A stretch of DNA of 48,021 nucleotides from Cytophagaceae bacterium (lineage in GTDB: Bacteria; Bacteroidota; Bacteroidia; Cytophagales; Cytophagaceae). Positions 41,783-48,021 of this stretch are shown here, in pieces. Within the stretch, counting starts at the first letter, position 1. Every line of letters starts with the position of its first letter. A program made the translations under genes and the position numbers. The notes under the pieces were generated by a model. It was not told where the DNA came from and made no database searches. It saw only the letters and a list, made by a program, of their open reading frames with translations. The stretch is taken from the NCBI GenBank assembly GCA_025454925.1, contig JALONM010000025.1:1-48021 (forward strand), read 5' to 3'.

Positions 41783-41822
41783 CAGTCCGTTTAAGGTAAG
41801 CGGCGTGCTTCCGAGTGGCAGC

Positions 41823-41912
41823 ATGAATGTATCACTCCAAACAAGCATCCAGAAAGTGCCCATTCTGTATGTTTTAAATCAAGGGCAAAAAATAATATGG
41901 CAAATCCCGTAG
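41823..41912 (+). CDS. Possible 29-residue leader peptide overlapping the rpsA start
   Basis: An ATG frame of 29 codons inside the rpsA leader. It ends 13 bases after the rpsA ATG in a different frame, so its translation could couple to rpsA. No family is known, and coding support is weak. Confidence 0.2.
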   Translation: MNVSLQTSIQKVPILYVLNQGQKIIWQIP

Positions 41913-43672
41913 ATAATTTTGACTGGGACCTAATCACCGATAAAAAGGGGATGGGTGGTAGCTACTCACAAAAAGAGCGTGAGCAACTTGAAAAAATGTA
42001 TGAAAATACATTGACTCAGGTAGAAGAGAAAAAAGTTGTTCAAGGTGTTGTGGTAGGTATCACTGACCGCGATGTAATCGTGAACATTGGATTCAAATCA
42101 GACGGATTGATTCCGTTGAGCGAATTCCGTGATCAGGATGTGCAATTGAAAGTGGGCGACGAAGTAGAAGTTTTTGTGGAAGATCAAGAAGACAAAAACG
42201 GACAATTGATCCTTTCCCGCAAGAAAGCGAAAATCGTAAAAGCCTGGGATATGATTCAGGAAGCTCTTGACAAAGACCTTGTTATTGACGGCTTTGTGAA
42301 GAGAAGAACCAAAGGTGGATTGATCGTTGATATCTTCAGCATCGAAGCCTTCTTACCAGGTTCGCAAATCGATGTGAAACCAATTCGTGACTTCGACATT
42401 TTCGTAGGTAAGAAAATGGAAGTGAAAGTGGTGAAAATTAACAACACCAACGATAACGTGGTTGTTTCGCACAAAGTGTTGATCGAGAAAGATCTCGAAA
42501 AACAAAAAGCAGAAATCCTCAACAACCTGGAGAAAGGTCAAGTGTTGGAAGGCGTTATCAAAAACATGACCAACTTCGGTGTGTTCATCGACTTGGGTGG
42601 TGTAGACGGATTACTTCATATCACCGACATTTCTTGGGGTCGTATCAACCATCCAGAAGAAGTGCTTAAACTGGATCAGAAAGTAAATGTTGTAGTGTTG
42701 GATTTCGACGAAGAGAAAAAACGTATTTCTCTTGGTATGAAACAACTTACGGCTCATCCTTGGGATTCCTTACCAGCCGACATCACCGTTGGTTCTAAAG
42801 TAAAAGGAAAAATTGTTAACGTGGCCGATTACGGTGCGTTCCTTGAAATCCTTCCAGGAATCGAAGGATTGATTCACGTATCTGAAATGTCTTGGTCTCA
42901 GCACTTACGCAATCCTCAGGACTTCCTCAAAGTGGGTGATGAGTTGGAAGCGGTAACGCTTACCCTTGACCGCGATGAGCGCAAAATGTCCTTAGGTATT
43001 AAACAACTTACCGAAGATCCTTGGACGAAGTCTGATGTGCTTACCAAGTATGGTGTGGGTACCAAACATACCGGTTTGGTTCGTAACCTTACCAACTTCG
43101 GTTTATTCCTTGAACTGGAAGAAGGCATCGACGGTTTGGTACACGTATCTGATCTTTCTTGGACTAAGAAAATCAAACACCCTTCGGAGTTTGTTAAAGT
43201 AAATGAAAAATTAGACGTAGTTGTGTTGGAGTTGGATGCTGAAAACCGCAAACTGGCTCTAGGACATAAGCAACTCGAAGAGAACCCATGGAATACGTTC
43301 GAAGATATCTTCACCATCGGTTCTATCCACAAAGGTACTATCATCAGCAAAAATGATAAAGGTGCCGTAGTGGAACTTCAGTACGGTATTGAAGGTTTCT
43401 GCGCTACTAAAAATCTGGTAAAACTGGATGGCAAACTTGCTGAAGTTGGCGAAAACCTGGAGTTCCGTGTTACAGAGTTCTCTAAAGACGATCGTAAGAT
43501 TACCCTTACTCACAGTCGCTTGAACGAGTCAGGAGAAGATAAAAAAGATTCTTCTAACAAGAAGCCTAAGCAGAAGTCTGTGAAAGATGTAAACAAAGAA
43601 GTAGAGAAATCTACACTTGGAGACATCGAAGCGCTTTCAAACTTGAAAGATCAAATGAACAAAGGGAAATAA
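41897..43672 (+). CDS. rpsA: 30S ribosomal protein S1
   Basis: 591 residues with six S1 domains in series, each about 70 residues (for example VVVGITDRDVIVNIGFKSDG; VIKNMTNFGVFIDLGGVDGL; LVRNLTNFGLFLELEEGIDG). A charged, Lys-rich tail follows the sixth domain. S1 binds mRNA and brings it to the 30S subunit; this matters in a phylum whose mRNAs mostly lack Shine-Dalgarno sites. Codon use is strongly biased (many CTT/GAA/AAA), as in highly expressed genes. Followed by a strong terminator and tRNA-Cys. Confidence 0.97.
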   Translation: MANPVDNFDWDLITDKKGMGGSYSQKEREQLEKMYENTLTQVEEKKVVQGVVVGITDRDVIVNIGFKSDGLIPLSEFRDQDVQLKVGDEVEVFVEDQEDKNGQLILSRKKAKIVKAWDMIQEALDKDLVIDGFVKRRTKGGLIVDIFSIEAFLPGSQIDVKPIRDFDIFVGKKMEVKVVKINNTNDNVVVSHKVLIEKDLEKQKAEILNNLEKGQVLEGVIKNMTNFGVFIDLGGVDGLLHITDISWGRINHPEEVLKLDQKVNVVVLDFDEEKKRISLGMKQLTAHPWDSLPADITVGSKVKGKIVNVADYGAFLEILPGIEGLIHVSEMSWSQHLRNPQDFLKVGDELEAVTLTLDRDERKMSLGIKQLTEDPWTKSDVLTKYGVGTKHTGLVRNLTNFGLFLELEEGIDGLVHVSDLSWTKKIKHPSEFVKVNEKLDVVVLELDAENRKLALGHKQLEENPWNTFEDIFTIGSIHKGTIISKNDKGAVVELQYGIEGFCATKNLVKLDGKLAEVGENLEFRVTEFSKDDRKITLTHSRLNESGEDKKDSSNKKPKQKSVKDVNKEVEKSTLGDIEALSNLKDQMNKGK

Positions 43673-43689
43673 TTTTCCTAGCCTTATAA

Positions 43690-43713
43690 AAAATCCCGCT
43701 TCGGCGGGATTTT
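43690..43713 (+). terminator. Intrinsic terminator of rpsA
   Basis: 10 bp stem AAAATCCCGC/GCGGGATTTT closed by TTCG and followed by more T. It lies about 18 bases past the rpsA stop. Confidence 0.93.
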
Positions 43714-43749
43714 TTTTTATGGACTGTTTCCTTAGTTTAAAAATTCATG

Positions 43750-43757
43750 TAAGTTTG
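43750..43757 (+). promoter_or_regulatory. -7 promoter box of tRNA-Cys
   Basis: TAAGTTTG, a perfect TAnnTTTG match, 21 bases before the tRNA 5' end. Confidence 0.6.
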
Positions 43758-43778
43758 CACCGTCCAACCATGGAACAT

Positions 43779-43849
43779 GGTCGCGTGGCCGAGTGGTCAG
43801 GCAGAGGTCTGCAAAACCTTGTACAGCGGTTCGAATCCGCTCGCGACCT
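43779..43849 (+). tRNA. tRNA-Cys (anticodon GCA)
   Basis: 71 nt cloverleaf. Acceptor GGTCGCG pairs with CGCGACC, discriminator T as expected for Cys; the anticodon loop TCTGCAA has anticodon GCA; T arm AGCGG TTCGAAT CCGCT. CCA is not encoded. It has its own promoter box and a terminator 3 bases downstream. Confidence 0.97.
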
Positions 43850-43852
43850 CCC

Positions 43853-43876
43853 AAGCTCTTCAGCAATGAAGAGCTT
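43853..43876 (+). terminator. Intrinsic terminator of tRNA-Cys
   Basis: 9 bp stem AAGCTCTTC/GAAGAGCTT with a six-base loop and a following T-run. Confidence 0.9.
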
Positions 43877-43974
43877 TTTTTATGTGAAACTATCCAGTTC
43901 CGACTTTTGGGCTCCTTGTAAAGGGTGACTATAGGTAAACTCTTAATTTCTACAATTTTACTGGCAGAATTTAT

Positions 43975-43992
43975 TTAAACAATTTACTTTTG
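43975..43992 (+). promoter_or_regulatory. MerR promoter with a TTAAACAA half-site
   Basis: TTAAACAA (43975-43982) is followed two bases later by the -7 box TACTTTTG (43985-43992). The half-site is the same as in the inverted repeats before the ECF sigma gene, and it lies in the spacer, where MerR-family proteins usually bind. The MerR start codon is 40 bases downstream. Confidence 0.5.
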
Positions 43993-44031
43993 AAGTTGTT
44001 CTTTATAGGATTTCAATAACTTCAAAATACC

Positions 44032-44916
44032 TTGTCTACCTATTCTATTAAAGATTTGGAAAGGCTTACAGGAATTAAAGCGCATACGATCCGCATTTGG
44101 GAGCAGCGTTATAATTTACTTTCGCCGAATCGATCCGAAACCAACATTCGGTCTTACAGCAACGAGGAGTTGAAGCATTTGCTTAATGTCAGCTTATTGA
44201 ACAAATATGGGGTGAAAATTTCGAAAATAGCCGAAATGGATCCCCAACACATTGCCCATGAAGCAGCTACGATTCTGGTGGCTGAAACAGATCACGAAGA
44301 CCTCATCAACGGAATGATCAATGCCATGATCGACCTGGATGAAAATCTATTTGATTCAGTGATGGATAATGCCACCAATCGATTTGGTTTTGCAGAAGCG
44401 GTTATACATGTCGTATACCCGTTTATGAACCGCATTGGAATCATGTGGCAAACGGGCACAATCAATCCAGCCCAGGAACACTTCGTGTCAAATCTTATCC
44501 GACAAAAATTTATTGTTGCCATCAATTCTATTCGTGTCGAAAAGCAACGTATTCCGCATTCATACATACTTTTTCTCCCGGAAAACGAATTGCATGAACT
44601 GGTATTATTATTTTATCATTTCATGATCAAACATGCCGGTGCCAAAGCTTTTTACCTGGGTCAGTCTGTTCCGTTTGATGACCTCAGCAGAGTGGTGGAG
44701 ATCTCCCAAGCCGATCGAATTATCACCTGCATCACCAACAGACCAATGTATACGGCCAAAGAATACCTGACCAATCTTTCCAATGCCTTTCCGCATCTTA
44801 CTATTTACGCTTTTGGAGGCGTTATTGTAGAAGAAAAAATCACCTCATTTGCCAATGTGGTAATACCGGATGCTCCCGATCAACTTATTCGAATTATCAA
44901 CGATCCAACGAATTAA
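44032..44916 (+). CDS. MerR-family regulator with B12-binding domain (CarH/LitR type)
   Basis: 294 residues from a TTG. N-terminal MerR winged helix (1-70; IKDLERLTGIKAHTIRIWEQ), a four-helix B12-cap (about 80-165) and a Rossmann-type cobalamin domain (about 175-290). The cap has the W-x9-EH motif of AdoB12 photoreceptors: Trp139, Glu149, His150 in MWQTGTINPAQEH. The cobalt-contacting His188 is kept in ENELHELV, where the final Gly of E-x-H-x-x-G is Val. Known relatives repress carotenoid and photoprotection genes in the dark and let go on light. Neighbours: outer-membrane protein, ECF sigma factor and SRPBCC gene. Confidence 0.88.
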   Translation: MSTYSIKDLERLTGIKAHTIRIWEQRYNLLSPNRSETNIRSYSNEELKHLLNVSLLNKYGVKISKIAEMDPQHIAHEAATILVAETDHEDLINGMINAMIDLDENLFDSVMDNATNRFGFAEAVIHVVYPFMNRIGIMWQTGTINPAQEHFVSNLIRQKFIVAINSIRVEKQRIPHSYILFLPENELHELVLLFYHFMIKHAGAKAFYLGQSVPFDDLSRVVEISQADRIITCITNRPMYTAKEYLTNLSNAFPHLTIYAFGGVIVEEKITSFANVVIPDAPDQLIRIINDPTN

Positions 44917-44927
44917 ATCACTGTGAT

Positions 44928-45575
44928 ATGAAACGTATACTTTGCATGATTCTGTTTGCACTGCAAGGCATTGCTTACGCTCAGGAGCTGCGATTTGAAG
45001 TATTAAGCGGGCCCGTTTATAATTTTCCTTCACCATTAAAACTGGTATTAGATGGTCAGGATCCTATGGTATTTAGAGCCCGCTACCGTTCGGAGCCCTT
45101 CAAGCTTCCACCGTACTATGACTTCAGACTAACTCGTTGGAAAGATAAATGGGGATTCGGCCTTAAATTCACCCACCACAAACTCATTCTGGATAATCCT
45201 CAGGATCCCATTCAGTTTTTTGAAATTACCCACGGCTACAATATTTTATCTTTTACCGGTATTCGGTCGTTTAAATATTTTAATGCCAATGCGGCCCTTG
45301 GTGTCGTGATAGCTCATCCGCAAAGCACGATCAATGGCATCCGTTATCGCCGTCCGGGTTTCTGGGGAGGAGGATATCTCATTTCAGGTGCGGTGGCTGA
45401 GTTGGCCATTTCCAAATCCATAACCTTGTACAAAGGGTTGTACGCCACTGCCGAATTCCGGGGTACCACCGCCTGGGCGCGAGTGCCCGTGGCCAATGGA
45501 TATGCCGATGCTCCCAATACTGCTCTGCATGCTTTAATCGGAGTAGGGTATACTTTTTGGAAAAGAAAACAGTAG
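44928..45575 (+). CDS. Small outer-membrane beta-barrel-like protein
   Basis: 215 residues with a signal peptide (MILFALQGIAYAQ). Alternating strands of the beta-barrel type (FGLKFTHHKLIL; YFNANAALGVVI) end in LIGVGYTFWKRK, with an aromatic residue near the C-terminus. 11 bases after the MerR stop, so probably cotranscribed. I do not recognise the family; a lipid or pigment-related role would be guesswork. Its stop is directly followed by a tetranucleotide repeat. Confidence 0.65.
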   Translation: MKRILCMILFALQGIAYAQELRFEVLSGPVYNFPSPLKLVLDGQDPMVFRARYRSEPFKLPPYYDFRLTRWKDKWGFGLKFTHHKLILDNPQDPIQFFEITHGYNILSFTGIRSFKYFNANAALGVVIAHPQSTINGIRYRRPGFWGGGYLISGAVAELAISKSITLYKGLYATAEFRGTTAWARVPVANGYADAPNTALHALIGVGYTFWKRKQ

Positions 45576-45581
45576 CGGACA

Positions 45582-45630
<49 letters not shown>

Positions 45631-45641
45631 CGCCATAATTC

Positions 45642-45768
45642 CGTCACATTACTCTACCACTCCATCACTCCATCACTCCATCACTCTATCATTCCATCAC
45701 TCTATCATTCCATCACTCTATCACTCTATCACTCCATCATTCCATCATTCCATCACTCCATCATCCAA
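45642..45768. repeat. Degenerate 8-base repeat (TCACTCCA family)
   Basis: About fifteen units of 8 bases, mainly CCATCACT, CTATCACT and CCATCATT, forming a 125-base array after the GATT tract. Period 4 or 8 with substitutions but few indels. No spacers, so it is not a CRISPR array. Confidence 0.85.
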
Positions 45769-45800
45769 TTTTTAACTTATTGATTAGTAGTTATTTGCCT

Positions 45801-45900
45801 ATTTTGTTTAATGTTTAAATAAAAATATTAAACAAAATTTGCTTTTAATCCCCCTGTGCTACATATTTGTTTAAACTTTAATCATAAAGGCTAAACAAAT
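45801..45900 (+). promoter_or_regulatory. Promoter and double inverted-repeat operator of the ECF sigma gene
   Basis: Inverted repeat 1: ATTTTGTTTAAT (45801-45812) and ATTAAACAAAAT (45827-45838), with another TGTTTAAA inside at 45812-45819. Inverted repeat 2: ATTTGTTTA (45865-45873) and TAAACAAAT (45892-45900), ending at the ATG. Arm centres are about 26 and 27 bases apart. A TTTG (45838-45841) and a near-consensus -7 CATATTTG (45862-45869) are spaced by 20 bases, the usual Bacteroidota distance. Repeat 1 is thus upstream of the -33 and repeat 2 covers the -7 and start site. Confidence 0.65.
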
Positions 45901-46407
45901 ATGAGCACTTCCGAATTTCAGAACCTGGTTTTAAAGGAAACCTCCTTGCTAAAAAGCTTCGCGATGAAGCTAACCATGAACAGAGAAGATGCTAAGGATC
46001 TTCTCCAGGACACCTTGTTAAAGGCCCTCCGTTACCGCGAAAAGTTCGCAGATTCAACGAATCTGAAGGCTTGGCTTTGCGTGATCATGAAAAATACTTT
46101 CATCAATAATTACCGTCGTCAGACCAAAGCCAATAAGTTTTTAACCGTGGTAGAAGATGTTCGTACCGTTCGTCCGGAGCGTAGATTCCACAATAATAAC
46201 GTAGAGTCAGAAATGTTCCAGGCCGAAATCATGAAGTCCATCAATAAGCTGAAAGACGAATTCCGGATTCCATTTGAACGTTACAGAGCCGGCTTTCAGT
46301 ACCAGGAAATAGCCGACGAGTTGGAGATTCCGTTAGGAACTGTGAAAAGCCGCATTTTCCTCGCTCGCCAAGAGATTATGAAAAACCTTAAAATGTATCA
46401 GAACTAA
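45901..46407 (+). CDS. ECF RNA polymerase sigma factor, likely part of a CarH-linked module
   Basis: 168 residues. Region 2 (about 8-75; MNREDAKDLLQDTLLKALRY; VIMKNTFINNYRRQ) and region 4 (about 110-165; YQEIADELEIPLGTVKSRIF). No anti-sigma gene is adjacent. Instead it is preceded by a B12-binding MerR regulator and followed by an SRPBCC gene overlapping by one base (TAATG), a combination I associate with light-response genes in this phylum. Expression is probably set by the repeat-bearing promoter before it. Confidence 0.92.
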   Translation: MSTSEFQNLVLKETSLLKSFAMKLTMNREDAKDLLQDTLLKALRYREKFADSTNLKAWLCVIMKNTFINNYRRQTKANKFLTVVEDVRTVRPERRFHNNNVESEMFQAEIMKSINKLKDEFRIPFERYRAGFQYQEIADELEIPLGTVKSRIFLARQEIMKNLKMYQN

Positions 46408-46871
46408 TGGGGGTGCAACGATTTGAATTTGTTCAACGGCTGCCGGTAAGCTTGGATCAGGCCTGGGATTTTTTCTCTTCTCCGGCTAATCTCTCCAAGA
46501 TTACGCCCTCTTACATGAACTTTAAAATTTTATCACCAGACGCTTCCGAAAAAATGTTTGCGGGTAAAATTATTGAGTACCATGTGCACCCTTTACTCAA
46601 CATTCCGATGTATTGGGTGACGGAGATTACTCACGTAAAAGAGAGGGAATACTTTGTAGACGAACAACGCTTCGGCCCCTATGCCATGTGGCACCACTTG
46701 CATCAATTCAAAGAAATTGATGGAGGTATTGAGATGAAAGACATCTTGCATTATAAAGTTCCAATGGGATTTTTGGGAAGCATCGCCAATGTCTTGTTCA
46801 TTAAAAAACAAGTAAAGCAAATTTTCGATTATCGTTATCAGGTTCTTGAATCGATGTTTGGCCGCTACTAA
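46407..46871 (+). CDS. SRPBCC (START/Bet v1-like) domain protein
   Basis: 154 residues forming a single SRPBCC domain: FVQRLPVSLDQAWDFFSSPA, then LSKITPSYMNFKI, FVDEQRFGPYAMWHHLHQFK and MKDILHYKVPMGFLGSIANV. Such domains bind hydrophobic ligands. The start overlaps the sigma factor stop by one base, so they are coupled. In related genomes this protein tends to be followed by SDR oxidoreductase and photolyase-type genes; here a lipoprotein follows. Confidence 0.85.
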   Translation: MGVQRFEFVQRLPVSLDQAWDFFSSPANLSKITPSYMNFKILSPDASEKMFAGKIIEYHVHPLLNIPMYWVTEITHVKEREYFVDEQRFGPYAMWHHLHQFKEIDGGIEMKDILHYKVPMGFLGSIANVLFIKKQVKQIFDYRYQVLESMFGRY

Positions 46872-46914
46872 TTAATTGTTGCAATTATTCCGATCATTGG
46901 CTTACTTGTGTCGC

Positions 46915-47916
46915 ATGGGTAAGCTTTTTTTGTTTTCAATAATTTCCTTCCTGGTTTTTATTTCTTCTTGTAGTGACTCCCCCAAAATAGTACCTGTTTC
47001 TACTGGATGGTATTTTTGGAAAACGACACTCGATACTCAACAAACCGATTTTCTGCAAGCTCAGGCGCTGAAAGGTCCCGTATACATCCGGGTAATGGAT
47101 GTAGCCTGGGACGATGTCAAACAAAAAACACATCCGGTGGCTCCCTTGCGTGCCCAGCGTTTTCCAAGCTCCTGGATGCCGGTGGTATATATTAAAAACG
47201 AGGTGTTTTACCACCTCGACTCAACCGGTGTAGACTCTCTCAGTACTCAGTTGCTGCAGTATTTAAGTGCCCTGGTTCCATACCATGGATGGCATACTTT
47301 GCAAATTGATTGTGATTGGACTGTACGTACCCGAGACCGGTATTTTTGGTTTTTATCCTGCGTGCGTTTGCAGTTGCCCAAACAATTAAGTGTAACAATA
47401 CGACTCCATCAATTAAAACAAAAAACCAATATAGGAATTCCACCGGTAGGACATGGCGTTTTGATGTGCTACAACATGCAGTTGCCTTCCAATTTGCAAA
47501 CGCCCAATTCTATTTATCAATTATCCATTCTTAAGTCCTATGGTGCATACATCGATCAATATCCCCTGGATTTGGATATTGCTTTTCCCTTGTATTCCTG
47601 GGCGGTAGTTTTTCGGAATAAGAAATTTTACAGCCTGGTAAATGAGCTGGAAGAAGAAGCTTGTTGCCAGGATTGCCTGCAGCCCATGGAAGGAAATTGG
47701 CGAAAGGTAATAAAAGGATTTACTTGTAAAGGCTTTCGATTTCAGGAGAACGATGAGCTAAGAATCGAAACACCTTCGGAAGAAGACTTGAGCGAAGGTA
47801 TTCAATTTCTTCTTGCCAAATCAAAACGACCTACCCATTTAATTTGGTTTCATGCTGACGAACCGTTGATGGCTAAAAGGAAAAAATTGCTGGATATGTA
47901 TGAAGTAAAAAAATAA
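46915..47916 (+). CDS. Lipoprotein with a probable TIM-barrel (glycosidase-like) fold
   Basis: 333 residues from the ATG at 46915. Lipoprotein signal MGKLFLFSIISFLVFISSC with Cys at 19. The mature part has alternating strands and helices: GPVYIRVMDVAWDD, PVVYIKNEVF, WHTLQIDCDWTVRTRDRY, LSVTIRLHQLK, GVLMCYNMQLP, YPLDLDIAFPLYSWAVVFR. The DCD/YN pattern recalls DUF3142 and GH18-like barrels, but no full catalytic motif is present. 43 bases after the SRPBCC gene. Function unknown. Confidence 0.6.
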   Translation: MGKLFLFSIISFLVFISSCSDSPKIVPVSTGWYFWKTTLDTQQTDFLQAQALKGPVYIRVMDVAWDDVKQKTHPVAPLRAQRFPSSWMPVVYIKNEVFYHLDSTGVDSLSTQLLQYLSALVPYHGWHTLQIDCDWTVRTRDRYFWFLSCVRLQLPKQLSVTIRLHQLKQKTNIGIPPVGHGVLMCYNMQLPSNLQTPNSIYQLSILKSYGAYIDQYPLDLDIAFPLYSWAVVFRNKKFYSLVNELEEEACCQDCLQPMEGNWRKVIKGFTCKGFRFQENDELRIETPSEEDLSEGIQFLLAKSKRPTHLIWFHADEPLMAKRKKLLDMYEVKK

Positions 47917-47984
47917 AGCCCATACTTCTTAAAATGGAAACCAGGTGCTATGCAGCTAAATCACCAAGCACTACGTTTCTTTTC

Positions 47985-48021
47985 TTTTGGGCGTGTCCCT
48001 TGTGGCGAGGCTTCGTGGCGC
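47985..48021. repeat. Second copy of the GC-rich hairpin element (cut by window end)
   Basis: TTTTGGGCGTGTCCCT begins the copy, matching TTTTGGGCGTGCCCC at 37803 with one change, then TGTGGCGAGGCTTCGTGGCG replaces the GCGGCC hairpin. The rest is outside the window. Confidence 0.6.

Noticed and set aside
42916-43350. 144-codon minus-strand frame over rpsA
   Set aside because: Antisense shadow, caused by the strong codon bias of rpsA.
45642-45768. Octamer array as a possible CRISPR or iteron cluster
   Set aside because: Units are directly joined and degenerate; there are no spacers and no replication gene nearby.

Overview
The window comes from a member of the Bacteroidota, about 40-45% GC by eye. 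Four things point there: many start regions lack a clear Shine-Dalgarno; several promoters match the Bacteroidota -7 box TAnnTTTG; the gene families fit (Bat aerotolerance proteins, a PorE-like TPR/propeller/OmpA protein, TlpA-type redoxin, NamZ, CvfB, an ECF sigma/anti-sigma pair); and lipoproteins are frequent. I cannot name the genus. No phage, insertion sequence, plasmid backbone or CRISPR array is visible. Most of the window is ordinary chromosome.

Layout. 0-0.4 kb: start of a GIY-YIG nuclease gene running off the left edge, then tRNA-Pro and tRNA-Ser, all on minus. 0.4-5.7 kb (plus): a partial Bat-like operon, an exported TPR-CHAT protease and a small lipoprotein. 6.1-10.7 kb (minus): a ferredoxin, then a five-gene operon (YceI, membrane protein, DoxX, two-module VOC dioxygenase-like protein, esterase) resembling the quinone-resistance Mhq/Cat genes of Bacillus, a SnoaL-like protein and a Crp/Fnr regulator. 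11-14.3 kb (minus): a GyrI-like/WYL-regulator/DUF1801-like operon with a clear operator, a ChrR-like cupin without its sigma factor, and a membrane-tethered receiver domain. 14.4-21.2 kb (plus): FabD, a GT39 glycosyltransferase and a 1212-residue PorE-like envelope protein. 21.3-27.1 kb (minus): RlmD, a bestrophin-like channel, MaoC, and the serine pathway as SerC plus a SerB-SerA fusion. The 560 bp gap after it holds a DnaA-box cluster beside AT-rich DNA.

27.6-37.7 kb: desaturase, a YdcF-like gene broken by one stop codon, CvfB, GT4, a large helical protein, Fmt, NamZ, a LolC-like permease and a TlpA-like redoxin. 37.8-40.2 kb: a GC-rich hairpin repeat, a tetranucleotide tract running up to a stop codon, an ECF sigma/membrane anti-sigma/CpxP-like operon, a decayed reading frame and an unlisted 40-residue lipoprotein. 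40.3-43.9 kb: HisIE, a nucleotidyltransferase, ribosomal protein S1 and tRNA-Cys.

44.0-47.9 kb: the most interesting part. A CarH/LitR-type B12-binding MerR regulator, a small outer-membrane protein, an ECF sigma factor, an SRPBCC protein and a lipoprotein with a probable TIM-barrel fold. The 100 bp before the sigma gene carries two inverted repeats of a TGTTTAA half-site placed around a Bacteroidota promoter, and the same half-site sits in the MerR promoter. This looks like a light- or B12-responsive switch controlling an ECF sigma factor. A second copy of the GC-rich repeat begins at the right edge.
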